Notes: generated from the letters alone by a model not told the origin. A DNA stretch of 64,000 bases from Marmoricola sp. Leaf446 (GCF_001424755.1 NZ_LMRF01000001.1:919967-983966); one strand, 5' to 3'. Positions 7,309 through 16,494 are shown, numbered from the stretch's first letter. Program-made: numbers and translations.

Positions 7309-7464
7309 TCAGGCGGGTCGGGGGAGCTGGCGGTCGGCCTGACGACGCTCGGCGCGGACCTCGGCGCGGGCGGTCTGGCGGGCCCGCTCGAAGTAGGCCT
7401 TGGGGTCGCGCAGGATCTGCTCGACCCGCTCGTCGAGGCGCTTGCCCGGGATCTTGATGGCCAC
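7309..7464 (-). CDS. Small charged protein, 51 aa
   Basis: A short minus-strand gene beginning at a GTG with a strong AGAAGGAGGACG ribosome site upstream, which decides this start over the longer frame. The product starts MAIKIPGKRLDERV, contains an ILRDPKAYFERARQ segment and ends in a long charged Arg/Glu/Ala helix-like stretch. It has no signal peptide or membrane segment. I do not recognise a function. It lies downstream of the GAF-like protein gene on the same strand and forms the far edge of the accessory segment. Confidence 0.6.
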   Translation of the reverse strand: MAIKIPGKRLDERVEQILRDPKAYFERARQTARAEVRAERRQADRQLPRPA

Positions 7465-7540
7465 GATCGTCCTCCTTCTCCGTTGTCCAGTGTGCCTCAG
7501 TGACACGTCCGAAACTAGGTCAACCCACCGACATCCCCGC

Positions 7541-8320
7541 TCAGGGGATGCTGAGCGCCACCGCCAGGACGCCGGCCATCAGCCGCAGCAGGGCCTTGTC
7601 CTCGGCGTCCAGGCTGTCCGGCTCGACCGCGTCGAGCGTGAGCATCCCGTACGCCGTGTCGCCGGCGATGACCGAGACCGAGATGAAGCAGCGGTAGTCA
7701 CGGTCCTTGGCCTGGTCCCACCCCGGCGGGGGAGCGGCCTCGAGGTCGACGCACAGGAGGTCCTCGTCGGCCAGGACCAGACCGATGGCGGCGTCGCCGG
7801 CGGGTGTGCCCGCGACGAACGTCGTGGTGGGCGAACCGGCCCGTCCAGCGGCCGAGTCGGGCTCGAGGGTCATCGGGGGGCCGGCCTCGAGCCGGAACCA
7901 GCACGCCCGGGCGCGTTCGGGGCCGATGAACTCCGCCGCGGTCAGCAGCACGAGCGGGATGGCCTGCGCCCGTCGCTGGTCACGCAGGACAGGGTCGTCC
8001 TCGAGGGCCAGCTGGCCGAGCAGCCGCAGCACCGGGTCGAGGGCGTCGTTCATCGCCACCCGCGTCTCCACGCGTACGTCGATCTCGCGCTCCTCCGCCG
8101 TGGCCTCCCGGCGGCTCGCCACCAGCTGTCGCCACTGCGGGATGCCGAAGGCCAACCCCGTCGCCACCGCCTGGGTCACCACCAGGAACGTGAACCAGAG
8201 GTCGGTGGCCGACCGGGAGAGCGCTGCGGTGACGGGCGAGACGACGGCGAACACGAGCGCGACCAGCAGCCAGGCCGTCGCCCGCCCGCGGGTCTCGTCA
8301 CCCTCGTCGCGCTGCGTCAT
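7541..8320 (-). CDS. Membrane protein with GAF-like domain
   Basis: A 259-aa protein starting at the ATG behind a perfect GGAGGACGACG site. Two hydrophobic helices occupy about residues 15-60, followed by a charged, probably coiled linker (SRREATAEEREIDVRVETR) and a C-terminal half resembling a GAF sensory domain (AFIGPERARACWFRLEAG, AYGMLTLDAVEPDSLDAEDKALLRLMAGVLA). GAF domains bind small ligands or cofactors; no kinase, cyclase or HTH output domain is attached, so the signalling partner is unknown. It is divergent from the abgT-type gene across a 192-bp gap that holds a small palindrome, ACTCGTGCGAGT, at 8454-8465. Confidence 0.65.
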   Translation of the reverse strand: MTQRDEGDETRGRATAWLLVALVFAVVSPVTAALSRSATDLWFTFLVVTQAVATGLAFGIPQWRQLVASRREATAEEREIDVRVETRVAMNDALDPVLRLLGQLALEDDPVLRDQRRAQAIPLVLLTAAEFIGPERARACWFRLEAGPPMTLEPDSAAGRAGSPTTTFVAGTPAGDAAIGLVLADEDLLCVDLEAAPPPGWDQAKDRDYRCFISVSVIAGDTAYGMLTLDAVEPDSLDAEDKALLRLMAGVLAVALSIP

Positions 8321-8512
8321 CGTCGTCCTCCTCCCGAGGGCCACATCATCACAGCCGCCTCGGACAGTCGGGGGGGTCGCGCGGGCACCCCGCCGGACGC
8401 GGCCCGTCCCGACCCTCGAACCCCGTCCGACACCCTCGCGCCTGCGGTGGCAAACTCGTGCGAGTCGATCGACGCGGTCGGGTTCGCGTCCACCACCACT
8501 CGGGGAGCGACG

Positions 8513-10039
8513 ATGACCACTGCCACCACGACGCGGCTCGACCGTGTGCTCGGCGCCGTCGAGCGCGTCGGCGACAAGGTGCCCCATCCGTTCGTGCTGT
8601 TCGCCTGGCTGCTCGCGGTCGTGGCGGTGGCCAGCACGGCGCTCGACCTGGTCGGCGTCCGGGTCACCGTGCCGGGCTCCGACGAGGCCACCGCGGTGCA
8701 GGGGCTGCTCACCCCCGACGGCGTGGCCTGGTTCCTGACCAGCTTCGTCGAGAACTTCATGTCCTTCCCGCCGCTCGGCAACGTCCTGGTGATGCTGCTC
8801 GCGGTCGGGGTGGCCGAGCAGAGCGGCCTGCTCAAGGCCGCCGTCCAGGCGGTCTTCGCCCGGGCGCCGCGGTCGGTGCTGCCGTACGTCGTGGCCTTCG
8901 TCGCCGCGCAGGGCCACGTGATGTCCGACCCCTCGATGATCGTGATCCCGCCGCTGGCGGCCCTGGTCTTCCTCGCCGCCGGCCGCCACCCGCTCGCCGG
9001 CATGCTCGGGGCGTTCGCCTGCACCACGGCCGGCTACGCCAGCGGCATCCTGATCGGCTCCCTCGACGCGCTCCTGGCCGGCATCACCACCTCCTCGGCC
9101 GAGATCGTCTCCGACCTCGACACCACCCCGGTCACCATCGCGAGCAACTGGTGGATCTCGATCGCCACCGGCATCCTGCTGCCGCTGGCCGGCGGCTTCC
9201 TGATCGACCGCGTCATCGAGCCGCGGCTGCCGGCGTTCCAGCGGCCCGACGAGGACGAGACGGGGGTGCTCGACGCCCGGGAGCGCCGCGGCCTGGTCGC
9301 CGCCACCGTCGTGGGGGTGCTCCTGCTGGCGGCGGCGTTCGGTGGCTGGCTGGTGCCCGGCAGCCCGTTGCGCGGCGAGGGCGGCGACCTGGTGCCATCC
9401 CCGTTCCTCGACGCCATCGTGCCGATGCTGGCGCTGCTGTTCCTGGCTACCGGCATCACCTACGGGGTCGTCACCCGCGTCGTCGAGCGGGCCTCGGACG
9501 TGCCCGAGATGATGACCGAGGCGATGCGCGGGCTGGCCGGCTACGTCGTCTTCATCTTCATCGCGGCGCAGGTCATCGCGATCTTCACCTGGAGCGGCCT
9601 GGGCACGGTGGTGGCCGTGGAGCTGGCCGAGGGGCTCGACGCGGTCGGCATCACCGGTTTCGGCGCGGTCGTCGGGCTGGTCCTCATCGCCTCGGTGATC
9701 AACCTCTTCATCACCTCCGGATCGGCGATGTGGGCGCTGATGGCGCCGGTCATGGTGCCGACGTTCGCGCTGCTCGGCTTCGAGCCGGGCTTCGTGCAGG
9801 CGGCGTACCGCATCGGTGACTCGGTCACCCAGGTCATCACCCCGCTCAACCCCTACCTGATCGTGCTGCTGGGCTTCGCCCGCCGCTACGAGCCGAGCCT
9901 GACCTTCGGGGCGTTGATCGCCCGGATGGCGGTCTTCGTGCCCGTCTTCCTCGTGGTGTGGCTGGCCGCCCTGGCGGTCTTCTACGTCACCGGCACCGAC
10001 GTCGGCCCCGGCATGCCGATCCGCCTGCCCGACAACTGA
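8513..10039 (+). CDS. AbgT-family transporter
   Basis: A 508-aa integral membrane protein of the AbgT family, named for E. coli p-aminobenzoyl-glutamate uptake; some homologues export sulfonamides. The N-terminus (RLDRVLGAVERVGDKVPHPF) and repeated hydrophobic segments with PPLGN and SGSAMWALMAPV loops are typical. The ATG at 8513 has a GGGGAG site; much longer upstream frames are not supported. A metal-dependent amidohydrolase follows 26 bp later, matching the abg logic in which transporter and peptidase act together on a peptide-like folate breakdown product. Only one hydrolase is present instead of the E. coli pair, so the substrate may differ. Confidence 0.88.
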   Translation: MTTATTTRLDRVLGAVERVGDKVPHPFVLFAWLLAVVAVASTALDLVGVRVTVPGSDEATAVQGLLTPDGVAWFLTSFVENFMSFPPLGNVLVMLLAVGVAEQSGLLKAAVQAVFARAPRSVLPYVVAFVAAQGHVMSDPSMIVIPPLAALVFLAAGRHPLAGMLGAFACTTAGYASGILIGSLDALLAGITTSSAEIVSDLDTTPVTIASNWWISIATGILLPLAGGFLIDRVIEPRLPAFQRPDEDETGVLDARERRGLVAATVVGVLLLAAAFGGWLVPGSPLRGEGGDLVPSPFLDAIVPMLALLFLATGITYGVVTRVVERASDVPEMMTEAMRGLAGYVVFIFIAAQVIAIFTWSGLGTVVAVELAEGLDAVGITGFGAVVGLVLIASVINLFITSGSAMWALMAPVMVPTFALLGFEPGFVQAAYRIGDSVTQVITPLNPYLIVLLGFARRYEPSLTFGALIARMAVFVPVFLVVWLAALAVFYVTGTDVGPGMPIRLPDN

Positions 10040-10065
10040 CCCGTCCCCCCACCCCGAGGAGAACC

Positions 10066-11316
10066 GTGACGCTCGACGTCGTGGCGCTGCGCCGCGAGAT
10101 CCACGCCCACCCCGAGACCGCGTTCCGCGAGGTGCGCACTACGGCCCGCGTCGCCGAGGTCCTCACCGGGCTCGGCCTCGAGCCGCGCACCGGCAGCGGT
10201 GTCCTCGAGCGCGACGGGATCGTGGACTACCCCGACGACGCGACCCTCGACGGCGACGCCGAGCGTGCGGTCGCGACCGGGGCCGACGCCACCTGGGTCG
10301 AGGCCGTACGCCGGGACGGCGCCGCGCTCGTCGTGGACGTCACCGGCAGCCGGCCCGGACCCACCTGGGCGCTCCGCTTCGACACCGACGCGCTGCCCAT
10401 CGTGGAGTCCGAGGAGGCCGGCCACGTCCCGGCCCGCGAGGGCTTCCGCTCCACCTTCGCCCGAGGCATGCACGCCTGCGGCCACGACGGCCACGTCGCG
10501 ATCGGTCTCGGGCTGGCCGAGCGCCTCCGCGACGACCCCGACTTCGCCGGCACCGTGAGGTTCCTGTTCCAGCCCGCCGAGGAGGGTGGCCGCGGCGCCC
10601 GGGCGATGCTGGCCGGCGGGGCGCTCGAGGGCGTCGACCGGTTCGTGGCGCTCCACCTCGGCCTCGACCTGCCGCTGGGGCACGTCGTCGGCGGAGCCGT
10701 GGGCGCGTTCGCGACCACCAAGCTGCGGGCGCGCTTCACCGGCGTCGCCTCGCACGCGGCGGCCGCGCCGCAGGACGGCCGCAACGCGCTCGCCGCCGCG
10801 GCCGCGGGCACGCTCGCCGTGCTCGCGCAGCCGCGCTGGTCGACCACCGACACCCGGGTCAACGTCGGCACCCTGCGCGCCGGCGACGGGGTCAACATCA
10901 TCCCGGCGTGGGCCGAGCTGACCGCAGAGACACGGGCCCTCGACGCCGCGGTGCAGGACGAGATGACCGCACGGGTCACCGCGGCGTTGCAGGGGGCTGC
11001 GGCGTCGTACGGGTGCGAGGTGACGGTGACCCCGACGGGCGGCTCGACCACGATGGAGTCCGACGAGGCGGTCGCCGACGCGCTGCGCGGCCACGCCGCC
11101 GACCTCGGCCTCACCGCGGAGACGTTCGGGCCGATGGGCGGCAGCGACGACGCCAGCCTGTTCCTCGCCGAGGTGCAGCGTCACGGCGGCTCCGGGAGCT
11201 ACGTGATGGTCGGCGCCGACAACCCGGCGCCGCACCACAACCCCGCCTTCGACGTCGACGAGCGGGCGCTGGCCCACGGCCTCGACCTGCTCGAACGGCT
11301 GGTGCGCGCGGGCTGA
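10066..11316 (+). CDS. M20-family amidohydrolase (AbgA/AbgB-like)
   Basis: A 416-aa metal-dependent aminoacylase or carboxypeptidase of the M20 amidohydrolase group. Metal-binding signatures are the HACGHDGH block and PAEEGGRG; the later GASHAA-like region (TGVASHAAAAPQDGRNAL) belongs to the lid or dimerisation domain, and the C-terminal His is in PAPHHNPAFDVDE. The GTG start follows GAGGAG. It immediately follows the AbgT-type transporter and is probably cotranscribed, suggesting hydrolysis of an imported N-acyl or aminobenzoyl-glutamate compound. The N-terminal region has an unusual insertion (about residues 45-85) relative to short family members. Confidence 0.88.
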   Translation: MTLDVVALRREIHAHPETAFREVRTTARVAEVLTGLGLEPRTGSGVLERDGIVDYPDDATLDGDAERAVATGADATWVEAVRRDGAALVVDVTGSRPGPTWALRFDTDALPIVESEEAGHVPAREGFRSTFARGMHACGHDGHVAIGLGLAERLRDDPDFAGTVRFLFQPAEEGGRGARAMLAGGALEGVDRFVALHLGLDLPLGHVVGGAVGAFATTKLRARFTGVASHAAAAPQDGRNALAAAAAGTLAVLAQPRWSTTDTRVNVGTLRAGDGVNIIPAWAELTAETRALDAAVQDEMTARVTAALQGAAASYGCEVTVTPTGGSTTMESDEAVADALRGHAADLGLTAETFGPMGGSDDASLFLAEVQRHGGSGSYVMVGADNPAPHHNPAFDVDERALAHGLDLLERLVRAG

Positions 11317-11321
11317 GCGGC

Positions 11322-11906
11322 TCAGGCGTCGACCCCGGAGAAGGTCGGCGTCTGCTCCTGGCCGTCCCAGCTGATCCGCCAGCTGAACGCCTCGGCGAGC
11401 GCGTCCTCGTAGGCCGCTGCCTGGGTCTCGGTGATGTTCCCGGCCGCCAGCGTGGCGTCCACGGCAGGGCTGTCGAGCTCCACGAGCGCGTCGACCAGCG
11501 TCTGCGGGTCGATGCCGAGGTCCTCGGCCACGGCGGCGAGGTTCTGGCCCTGCTCCTCCATCCGGACGTGGAGCTCGTCGTGGGTGATGCCGAGCACCTC
11601 GTCGAGCACCGACTCGATCGGCTGGTGGCCGCGGTGCAGGCCGAGGGAGGCCTCGCCGTAGGCCTCCTGCACCAGGGCGTCGAGCTGCTCCTGCGTCGTC
11701 ACCGAGCTGACGTCGGTGCCGCCCGGCCCGCCCTGGCCGCCGCCCTGGCCGCGGCCGGAGTCGGTGGCGTCCTGGGCGGTGGTCCCGGAGGCGGTGGTGG
11801 TGCCGGTCGCGGCGGTGTCGCCGTCGGAGGCGGACACGCCGCACGCGGCCGCGGTGGCCAGGAGCGGGGTGATCACGAGGGCGGCGAGGGTGCGTCGGAG
11901 CGTCAT
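11322..11906 (-). CDS. Secreted or lipoprotein-like protein of unknown function
   Basis: A 194-aa protein with an N-terminal secretion signal (MTLRRTLAALVITPLLATAA) followed by AACG, which may be a weak lipobox. A Ser/Thr/Gly linker (about 28-65) leads to a helical acidic domain with repeated ITxxEL/LDAL patterns (LDEVLGITHDELHVRMEEQG, AEDLGIDPQTLVDALVE). The repeated short helical units resemble those of other exported actinobacterial proteins, but I cannot name a family. It converges with the amidohydrolase gene (5 bp apart) and diverges from the HupE-like gene. Confidence 0.65.
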   Translation of the reverse strand: MTLRRTLAALVITPLLATAAACGVSASDGDTAATGTTTASGTTAQDATDSGRGQGGGQGGPGGTDVSSVTTQEQLDALVQEAYGEASLGLHRGHQPIESVLDEVLGITHDELHVRMEEQGQNLAAVAEDLGIDPQTLVDALVELDSPAVDATLAAGNITETQAAAYEDALAEAFSWRISWDGQEQTPTFSGVDA

Positions 11907-12088
11907 GGGGGACTCGTCTCTGGGTCGTGGGAGGCGTACGCCGATCGGTGCCGGCGAGCAGGACGGTGCCGACCCCGCCCACGACCGGGGTGTGCGCCAC
12001 CTGTGCGTCCCGTGTGAGCCCCCGGGCCCTCGACGACCCACAGGGCGGACACACGTGGCGCACAGGCGCGGGCGTCAGGTTCTCCGCC

Positions 12089-13450
12089 ATGACCGACGTA
12101 CGCCGCCGCCCGGGGCTCGCCCGCCTGGCCGGTGCCGCCGGCCTGGCCGCCGCCGGGGTGCTGCTCGTGCCCGCCGCCGCCGAGGCCCACAGCCTGGACA
12201 GCAGCACCGTCTCGGTGCACCTGGGCGAGGACGGCGCCGACGCCACCGTGACCGTCGCGCTGGCCACCCTGGACGCGGCCGTGGACGCCGACCTCGGGGC
12301 CGCCGCCGACGTCGGCACGCATGCCGACGAGGTGGTGGCCTACCTCGCCGAGCACGTCGCGGCCACGGGTGCCGACGGGACGACGTGGGCGGAGTCCTGG
12401 TCGCAGCCCACCGTCGAGACGGTCGAGGGCATCGAGTCGGTGAGCCTCGACGTCGTCTGGGACACCGCCGGGGCCGACCCGTCGTCCTTCGTGCTCGCCT
12501 ACGACGCGGTGGTGGAGTCCGACGCGACCCACGAGGCGGTGGTCGTGCTGACCGACGCCGCCGGTGACATCAGCGCGCCCGGGGTGCTGGACGCGACGCA
12601 CGGCACCCTGCGGATCGGCGAGGCCGCCGAGGTCGGGGTGGCCGACATGGTCCACCTCGGCCTCGAGCACGTGCTGTCCGGGGCCGACCACCTGCTGTTC
12701 CTGGTGACCCTGCTCCTGGTCGCGCCGGCGGCCGCGGTGGCCGGTGGGTGGCGGCCGCGACCCGGCGTACGCCCCAGCCTCCGGTCGGTCCTCGGCGTGG
12801 TCACCGCCTTCACGGTCGGCCACTCGGTGACGCTGCTGGCCTGCGCACTGGGGTGGGTGACGCCGCCCTCCACGCCCGTCGAGGTGCTGATCGCGGTCTC
12901 GGTCGGGGTCTCCGCTGTGCACGCCCTCCGGCCGCTGGTGCGTCGCGGCGAGCAGCTCATCGCGGGCGGGTTCGGGCTGGTGCACGGGCTCGCCTTCGCC
13001 GGCATCCTCACCGACCTCGGCCTGCAGGGCCGCACGTCGGTGCTGGCCCTGCTGGCGTTCAACCTCGGGATCGAGCTGGCGCAGCTGCTGGTCGTGCTGC
13101 TGGTGTTCCCGTCGCTCTACCTGGCCTCCCGGACCCGGTCGTACGCCGCGCTCCGCACCGCCGGCGCCGTCGTCGCCCTGGTCGCCGCCTCGGCGTGGGC
13201 GCTGGACCGGCTCGGGGTGCGGGCCGACCCGTTCGCCGGGGTCGAGGACGCGGTCGTGGCCCACCTGTGGACGGTGCCGGTCGCGCTCGCCGGGGTGGCC
13301 GTGCTGGCGTGGGCGGCCGGGGCCCTCGTTACGGTGACCGGGCCCCTGACGCCGCTTCCCCCGGAGGACCCGTGCCCTACTCCTCGCTGTCCCACCTCGA
13401 GTGCTCCGCCACCGGCGAGCGCCACGACGCCGACCAGGTGCAGGGGGTGA
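12089..13450 (+). CDS. HupE/UreJ-like membrane protein
   Basis: A 453-aa protein with a signal peptide (to about residue 32, AEAHS), a soluble extracytoplasmic domain of about 170 residues, and a C-terminal membrane domain starting with the diagnostic MVHLGLEHVLSGADHLLFL segment. That motif, plus VTAFTVGHSVTLL and GLVHGLAFAGIL, identifies the HupE/UreJ_2 family, linked to nickel or other metal uptake; the substrate is not established. The last about 26 codons overlap the threonine synthase gene in another frame, giving a Pro/Ser-rich tail. The upstream gap contains a nested inverted repeat (GTGCGCCAC at 11992-12000, complement at 12055-12063) that could be a regulator site. Confidence 0.8.
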   Translation: MTDVRRRPGLARLAGAAGLAAAGVLLVPAAAEAHSLDSSTVSVHLGEDGADATVTVALATLDAAVDADLGAAADVGTHADEVVAYLAEHVAATGADGTTWAESWSQPTVETVEGIESVSLDVVWDTAGADPSSFVLAYDAVVESDATHEAVVVLTDAAGDISAPGVLDATHGTLRIGEAAEVGVADMVHLGLEHVLSGADHLLFLVTLLLVAPAAAVAGGWRPRPGVRPSLRSVLGVVTAFTVGHSVTLLACALGWVTPPSTPVEVLIAVSVGVSAVHALRPLVRRGEQLIAGGFGLVHGLAFAGILTDLGLQGRTSVLALLAFNLGIELAQLLVVLLVFPSLYLASRTRSYAALRTAGAVVALVAASAWALDRLGVRADPFAGVEDAVVAHLWTVPVALAGVAVLAWAAGALVTVTGPLTPLPPEDPCPTPRCPTSSAPPPASATTPTRCRG

Positions 13451-14589
13451 GTGCCGCCGGCAAGCCGCTGCTGGCGCGCTACGACCTCGACGAGGTCCGG
13501 GCGGGGCTGACCAAGGAGGAGGTCGCGTCGCGGCCGCACGACCTCTGGCGCTACCACGAGGTGCTGCCGGTGCGGGACCCCGCGCACGTCACCACCCTGG
13601 GCGAGGGGATGACGCCGATGCTGCCGCTGCCGGCGTACGGCGCCTCCATCGGCGTTCCCGGGCTGCTGATGAAGGACGAGGGCCTCGTCCCCACCGGCTC
13701 GTTCAAGGCCCGCGGCGCCGCCGTCGGCGTCTCCCGCGCCCGCGAGCTGGGCGTACGGGCCGTGGCGATGCCGACCAACGGCAACGCCGGCGCCGCGTGG
13801 TCGGTGTACGCCGCCCGCGCCGGCATCGGCTCGCTCATCGTGATGCCGGTCGACGCCCCCGAGATCACCCGGCGCGAGTGCGTGGTCGCGGGTGCCGAGC
13901 TCTACCTCGTCGACGGCCTGATCAACCACGCCGGGGCGCTGGTCAAGGCGGCGGTCGAGCAGCGCCCGGGCTACCAGGAGGTGTCCACGCTCAAGGAGCC
14001 CTACCGCATCGAGGGCAAGAAGACGATGGGCTACGAGATCGCCGAGCAGCTCGGGTGGGAGGTGCCCGACGTGATCCTCTACCCGGCCGGGGGAGGGGTC
14101 GGCCTGATCGGCATCCACAAGGCGATGCGCGAGCTGCAGGAGCTGGGCTGGATCGGCGAGAAGCTGCCGCGGCTGGTGTGCGTGCAGTCCACCGGCTGCG
14201 CCCCGATCGTGGACGCCTTCCACGCCGGCCTCACCGAGAGCACCCTCGTCGAGGGCACCCACACGCTGGCCTTCGGCATCAACGTGCCCAAGGCGCTCGG
14301 CGACTTCCTGGTGCTGGAGGCGGTGCGCGAGTCGGGCGGCACGGCGATCGCGGTCAGCGACGAGACCATCCTCGCCGAGACCACCGCCCTGGCCCACGCC
14401 GAGGGCACCTGGATCTGTCCCGAGGGTGCGGCCTGCATGGCGGCGGCCCGTGAGCTGCGCGAGAGCGGGTGGATCGGCGAGCAGGAGCAGGTCGTCGTGC
14501 TCAACACCGGCACCGGCCTGAAGTACCCCGACACCGTCACTGTCGACGTCCCCACCCTGGCCCGCGACGGGGTGGTCCCCGCCCGCTGA
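13372..14589 (+). CDS. thrC: Threonine synthase
   Basis: A PLP enzyme converting O-phosphohomoserine to threonine; 405 aa from a GTG preceded by GGAGGACC. Family features are the N-terminal SLxCSATGER segment, the PLP lysine in PTGSFKARGA, the substrate loop PTNGNAGAAW, and the glycine-rich phosphate site PAGGGVGLIG. It overlaps the end of the HupE-like gene by 79 bp in a different frame. The fold-type II family also contains cysteate synthase, so a different specificity is possible, but threonine synthase is the usual assignment for this length and N-terminus. A second thrC may exist elsewhere. Confidence 0.85.
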   Translation: MPYSSLSHLECSATGERHDADQVQGVSAAGKPLLARYDLDEVRAGLTKEEVASRPHDLWRYHEVLPVRDPAHVTTLGEGMTPMLPLPAYGASIGVPGLLMKDEGLVPTGSFKARGAAVGVSRARELGVRAVAMPTNGNAGAAWSVYAARAGIGSLIVMPVDAPEITRRECVVAGAELYLVDGLINHAGALVKAAVEQRPGYQEVSTLKEPYRIEGKKTMGYEIAEQLGWEVPDVILYPAGGGVGLIGIHKAMRELQELGWIGEKLPRLVCVQSTGCAPIVDAFHAGLTESTLVEGTHTLAFGINVPKALGDFLVLEAVRESGGTAIAVSDETILAETTALAHAEGTWICPEGAACMAAARELRESGWIGEQEQVVVLNTGTGLKYPDTVTVDVPTLARDGVVPAR

Positions 14590-14621
14590 CCGGGCGGCTC
14601 GGGCAAAGCGCCGGCACCCGG

Positions 14622-14650
14622 CCGTCGGCCTCACTACCCTGGGCCGACGG
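14622..14650 (+). terminator. Hairpin after threonine synthase
   Basis: CCGTCGGCC pairs with GGCCGACGG across an 11-base loop, 32 bp beyond the thrC stop and 23 bp before the next start codon. It probably terminates the thrC transcript, though overlap with the promoter of the next gene is also possible. Confidence 0.45.
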
Positions 14651-14673
14651 GTCAGACGCCGATCGGGGGCAGC

Positions 14674-15471
14674 ATGGCGCAGCAGCAGGGGACACCACCA
14701 CCGCCGTGGGTGCCGGGCGAGGAGCCGCCGCCGGTGCCGCGACGCCGCGCCTCGACCGGGCTCAAGGTGTTCGTCGTGGGCCTCGTCGTGGTGCTGCTCG
14801 CCGGCGTCGTCGGTGTCGGAGTGCTGGTGGTGCGGGTCGTGGGAGACCTGCAGGCCACCGGAGGTGACGACGCCCCCGTCGCCTCGGGCGACCGCGACCC
14901 CGGCTCCGGGTCCGGCGACAACGGCGGTTCCGGGGACGGCGGGTCGACCGCGACGGCCCCACCCGGCGACGTCCCGCTGCTCGCCGAGCAGTGGCAGGAC
15001 GGCGACGACACCTTCGTCTTCGAGCTGGAGGGGCTGGCCGACTCGTTCCGCGGGCCCGACCACTGGGGGTGCGCCCGGATGGACGCGACGGCGACGTCGA
15101 GCCGCTGGGCGTGCACCGACGAGGGCGGTAGCTTCCCGCCGAAGCCGAGGAACGACCCGCCCACGGTCGGCCGGATCGAGACCCACGCCTGCCCGGCGCC
15201 CTGCGCGATCGCCGACGAGGCGTCGCTGGAGAGGTACGCCGGCTCCTTCGCGCCGCTCGTGGGCCGGCTGCGGCAGCTAGACGACCGCACCTGGTGGCTC
15301 GACGCGCCCGCCGACGACCGGGGCCTGACGCCGATGGTCATGGCCCGCAACTACGACAGCGACGACGACCAGCAGCCCGACCAGGTGCTGTTCGCCTTCT
15401 TCTCGGCCTCCGCGCCCGACGTAGAGATGGCCGGCAAGACGATGCGCGACCTCTACGACCGCCAGCGCTGA
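14674..15471 (+). CDS. Single-pass membrane protein of unknown function
   Basis: A 265-aa protein with a proline-rich cytoplasmic start (MAQQQGTPPPPWVPGEEPPP), one membrane helix at about residues 30-55, a Gly/Ser/Asp-rich linker, and an extracytoplasmic domain from about residue 105. That domain has four or five cysteines (WGCARM, RWACTDE, THACPAPCAI), suggesting disulphides. No catalytic motif is visible. This architecture is common among uncharacterised actinobacterial envelope proteins. Confidence 0.6.
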   Translation: MAQQQGTPPPPWVPGEEPPPVPRRRASTGLKVFVVGLVVVLLAGVVGVGVLVVRVVGDLQATGGDDAPVASGDRDPGSGSGDNGGSGDGGSTATAPPGDVPLLAEQWQDGDDTFVFELEGLADSFRGPDHWGCARMDATATSSRWACTDEGGSFPPKPRNDPPTVGRIETHACPAPCAIADEASLERYAGSFAPLVGRLRQLDDRTWWLDAPADDRGLTPMVMARNYDSDDDQQPDQVLFAFFSASAPDVEMAGKTMRDLYDRQR

Positions 15472-15567
15472 CCCCCGACGACCGCGCGGCGTACGCGCAC
15501 GCCGACGGTCACGCCCCGTGTCGGTGCCGCCCCCTACATTGAGGTGGACGACAGAGGGGGTGGTCGG

Positions 15568-16494
15568 GTGAGCCCGAGCTTCGACGACGTGGTCGAGCGG
15601 TCCTGGCAGCAGTTCGAGCGCGACCTCGGCGCCCGGCTGGCGCACCTCGAGGGCGAGCTCGCGGTGGTCTGCCCGGCCGGTCTCGACCAGGACACCGGCC
15701 CGCGCGTGGTGCTGAGCCGTCTCGGCGAGCTGGTCATGGCCGAGGTGCGCGAGCCCGAGAGGTCCCGGTCGGAGACCTCGGGGTCCGCGACGTCCGGGCC
15801 CGAGGGGTGGGGGCCCGCCGGCCGGGTCCCCGCCGACGTCGAGCGCGGGCTGGTCTCGCTGGGCTGGGAGGCGCCCGACCACCTCGCCCACCCGGCCTGG
15901 TGGTGCGGGGCCCTCGTCGACGACCTCTCCGCGCTCTGCACCGTCCTCGCCGACACGCTGCGGATGGCGTTCGGCGTGGTGCACCCCGACTTCCTCGTCG
16001 AGGCGGGCTCCGGGCCGGGGGACGCGGGCTGGCTCGCCGAGGTCGCGCGCGAGGCCGGGTCCCGCGGTGAGCTGCTCGAGCTGGTCGCGCAGGCGCTCGC
16101 CCCGTCCTACGGTCCCGAGGTCAGGCGCGACGACGAGGGCGACTTCCCTGTCTTCACCGGGGTGGTGCCGATCTGGATCCGCGTGCTCGAGGACCGGCCC
16201 ACGCTGCGCTTCTTCAGCCACGTGGTCTGCGAGGTCTCCGACACCAGACGCGCCCGGCTCGAGGTCGAGATCCTCAACCGGCGCACCCCGATGCTGAAGT
16301 TCCAGCTCGCCGACGACCTCGTGCTGGCCTCCTACGAGCTGCCTGCCGACCCGTTCGTGGCCCACCAGGTGCTCGGCGTCCTGGAGTCGCTCTCGGACTC
16401 CCTCAACGAGCTGGCGGTCGACCTCGCCGACCGCGTCGGCGGGTCGCTGTTCTTCGACGCCCTCGAGGAGAGCACCGACGACGACCCGGGCTGA
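15568..16494 (+). CDS. Conserved actinobacterial protein, YbjN/T3SS-chaperone-like
   Basis: A 308-aa soluble acidic protein. The GTG at 15568 follows AGAGGGGG at good spacing; an upstream in-frame GTG at 15544 has no site. Residues about 40-180 form one region and about 180-290 a second (PTLRFFSHVVCEVSDTRRARLEVEILNR, then FQLADDLVLASYELPADPFVAHQVLGVLE). The second half resembles the YbjN or T3SS-chaperone-like fold, which binds peptides, but the resemblance is by pattern only. No catalytic residues or membrane segments stand out. Confidence 0.6.
   Translation: MSPSFDDVVERSWQQFERDLGARLAHLEGELAVVCPAGLDQDTGPRVVLSRLGELVMAEVREPERSRSETSGSATSGPEGWGPAGRVPADVERGLVSLGWEAPDHLAHPAWWCGALVDDLSALCTVLADTLRMAFGVVHPDFLVEAGSGPGDAGWLAEVAREAGSRGELLELVAQALAPSYGPEVRRDDEGDFPVFTGVVPIWIRVLEDRPTLRFFSHVVCEVSDTRRARLEVEILNRRTPMLKFQLADDLVLASYELPADPFVAHQVLGVLESLSDSLNELAVDLADRVGGSLFFDALEESTDDDPG

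Noticed and set aside
8454-8465. ACTCGTGCGAGT palindrome as an operator for abgT
   Set aside because: It is only 12 bp with no second copy. Such short GC-rich palindromes are frequent in this window, so it was not called as a feature.
7400-10039. An AbgT transporter extended by about 370 N-terminal residues
   Set aside because: The upstream part of that frame is antisense to the GAF-like protein gene, and the ATG at 8513 has a proper ribosome site and matches the family N-terminus.
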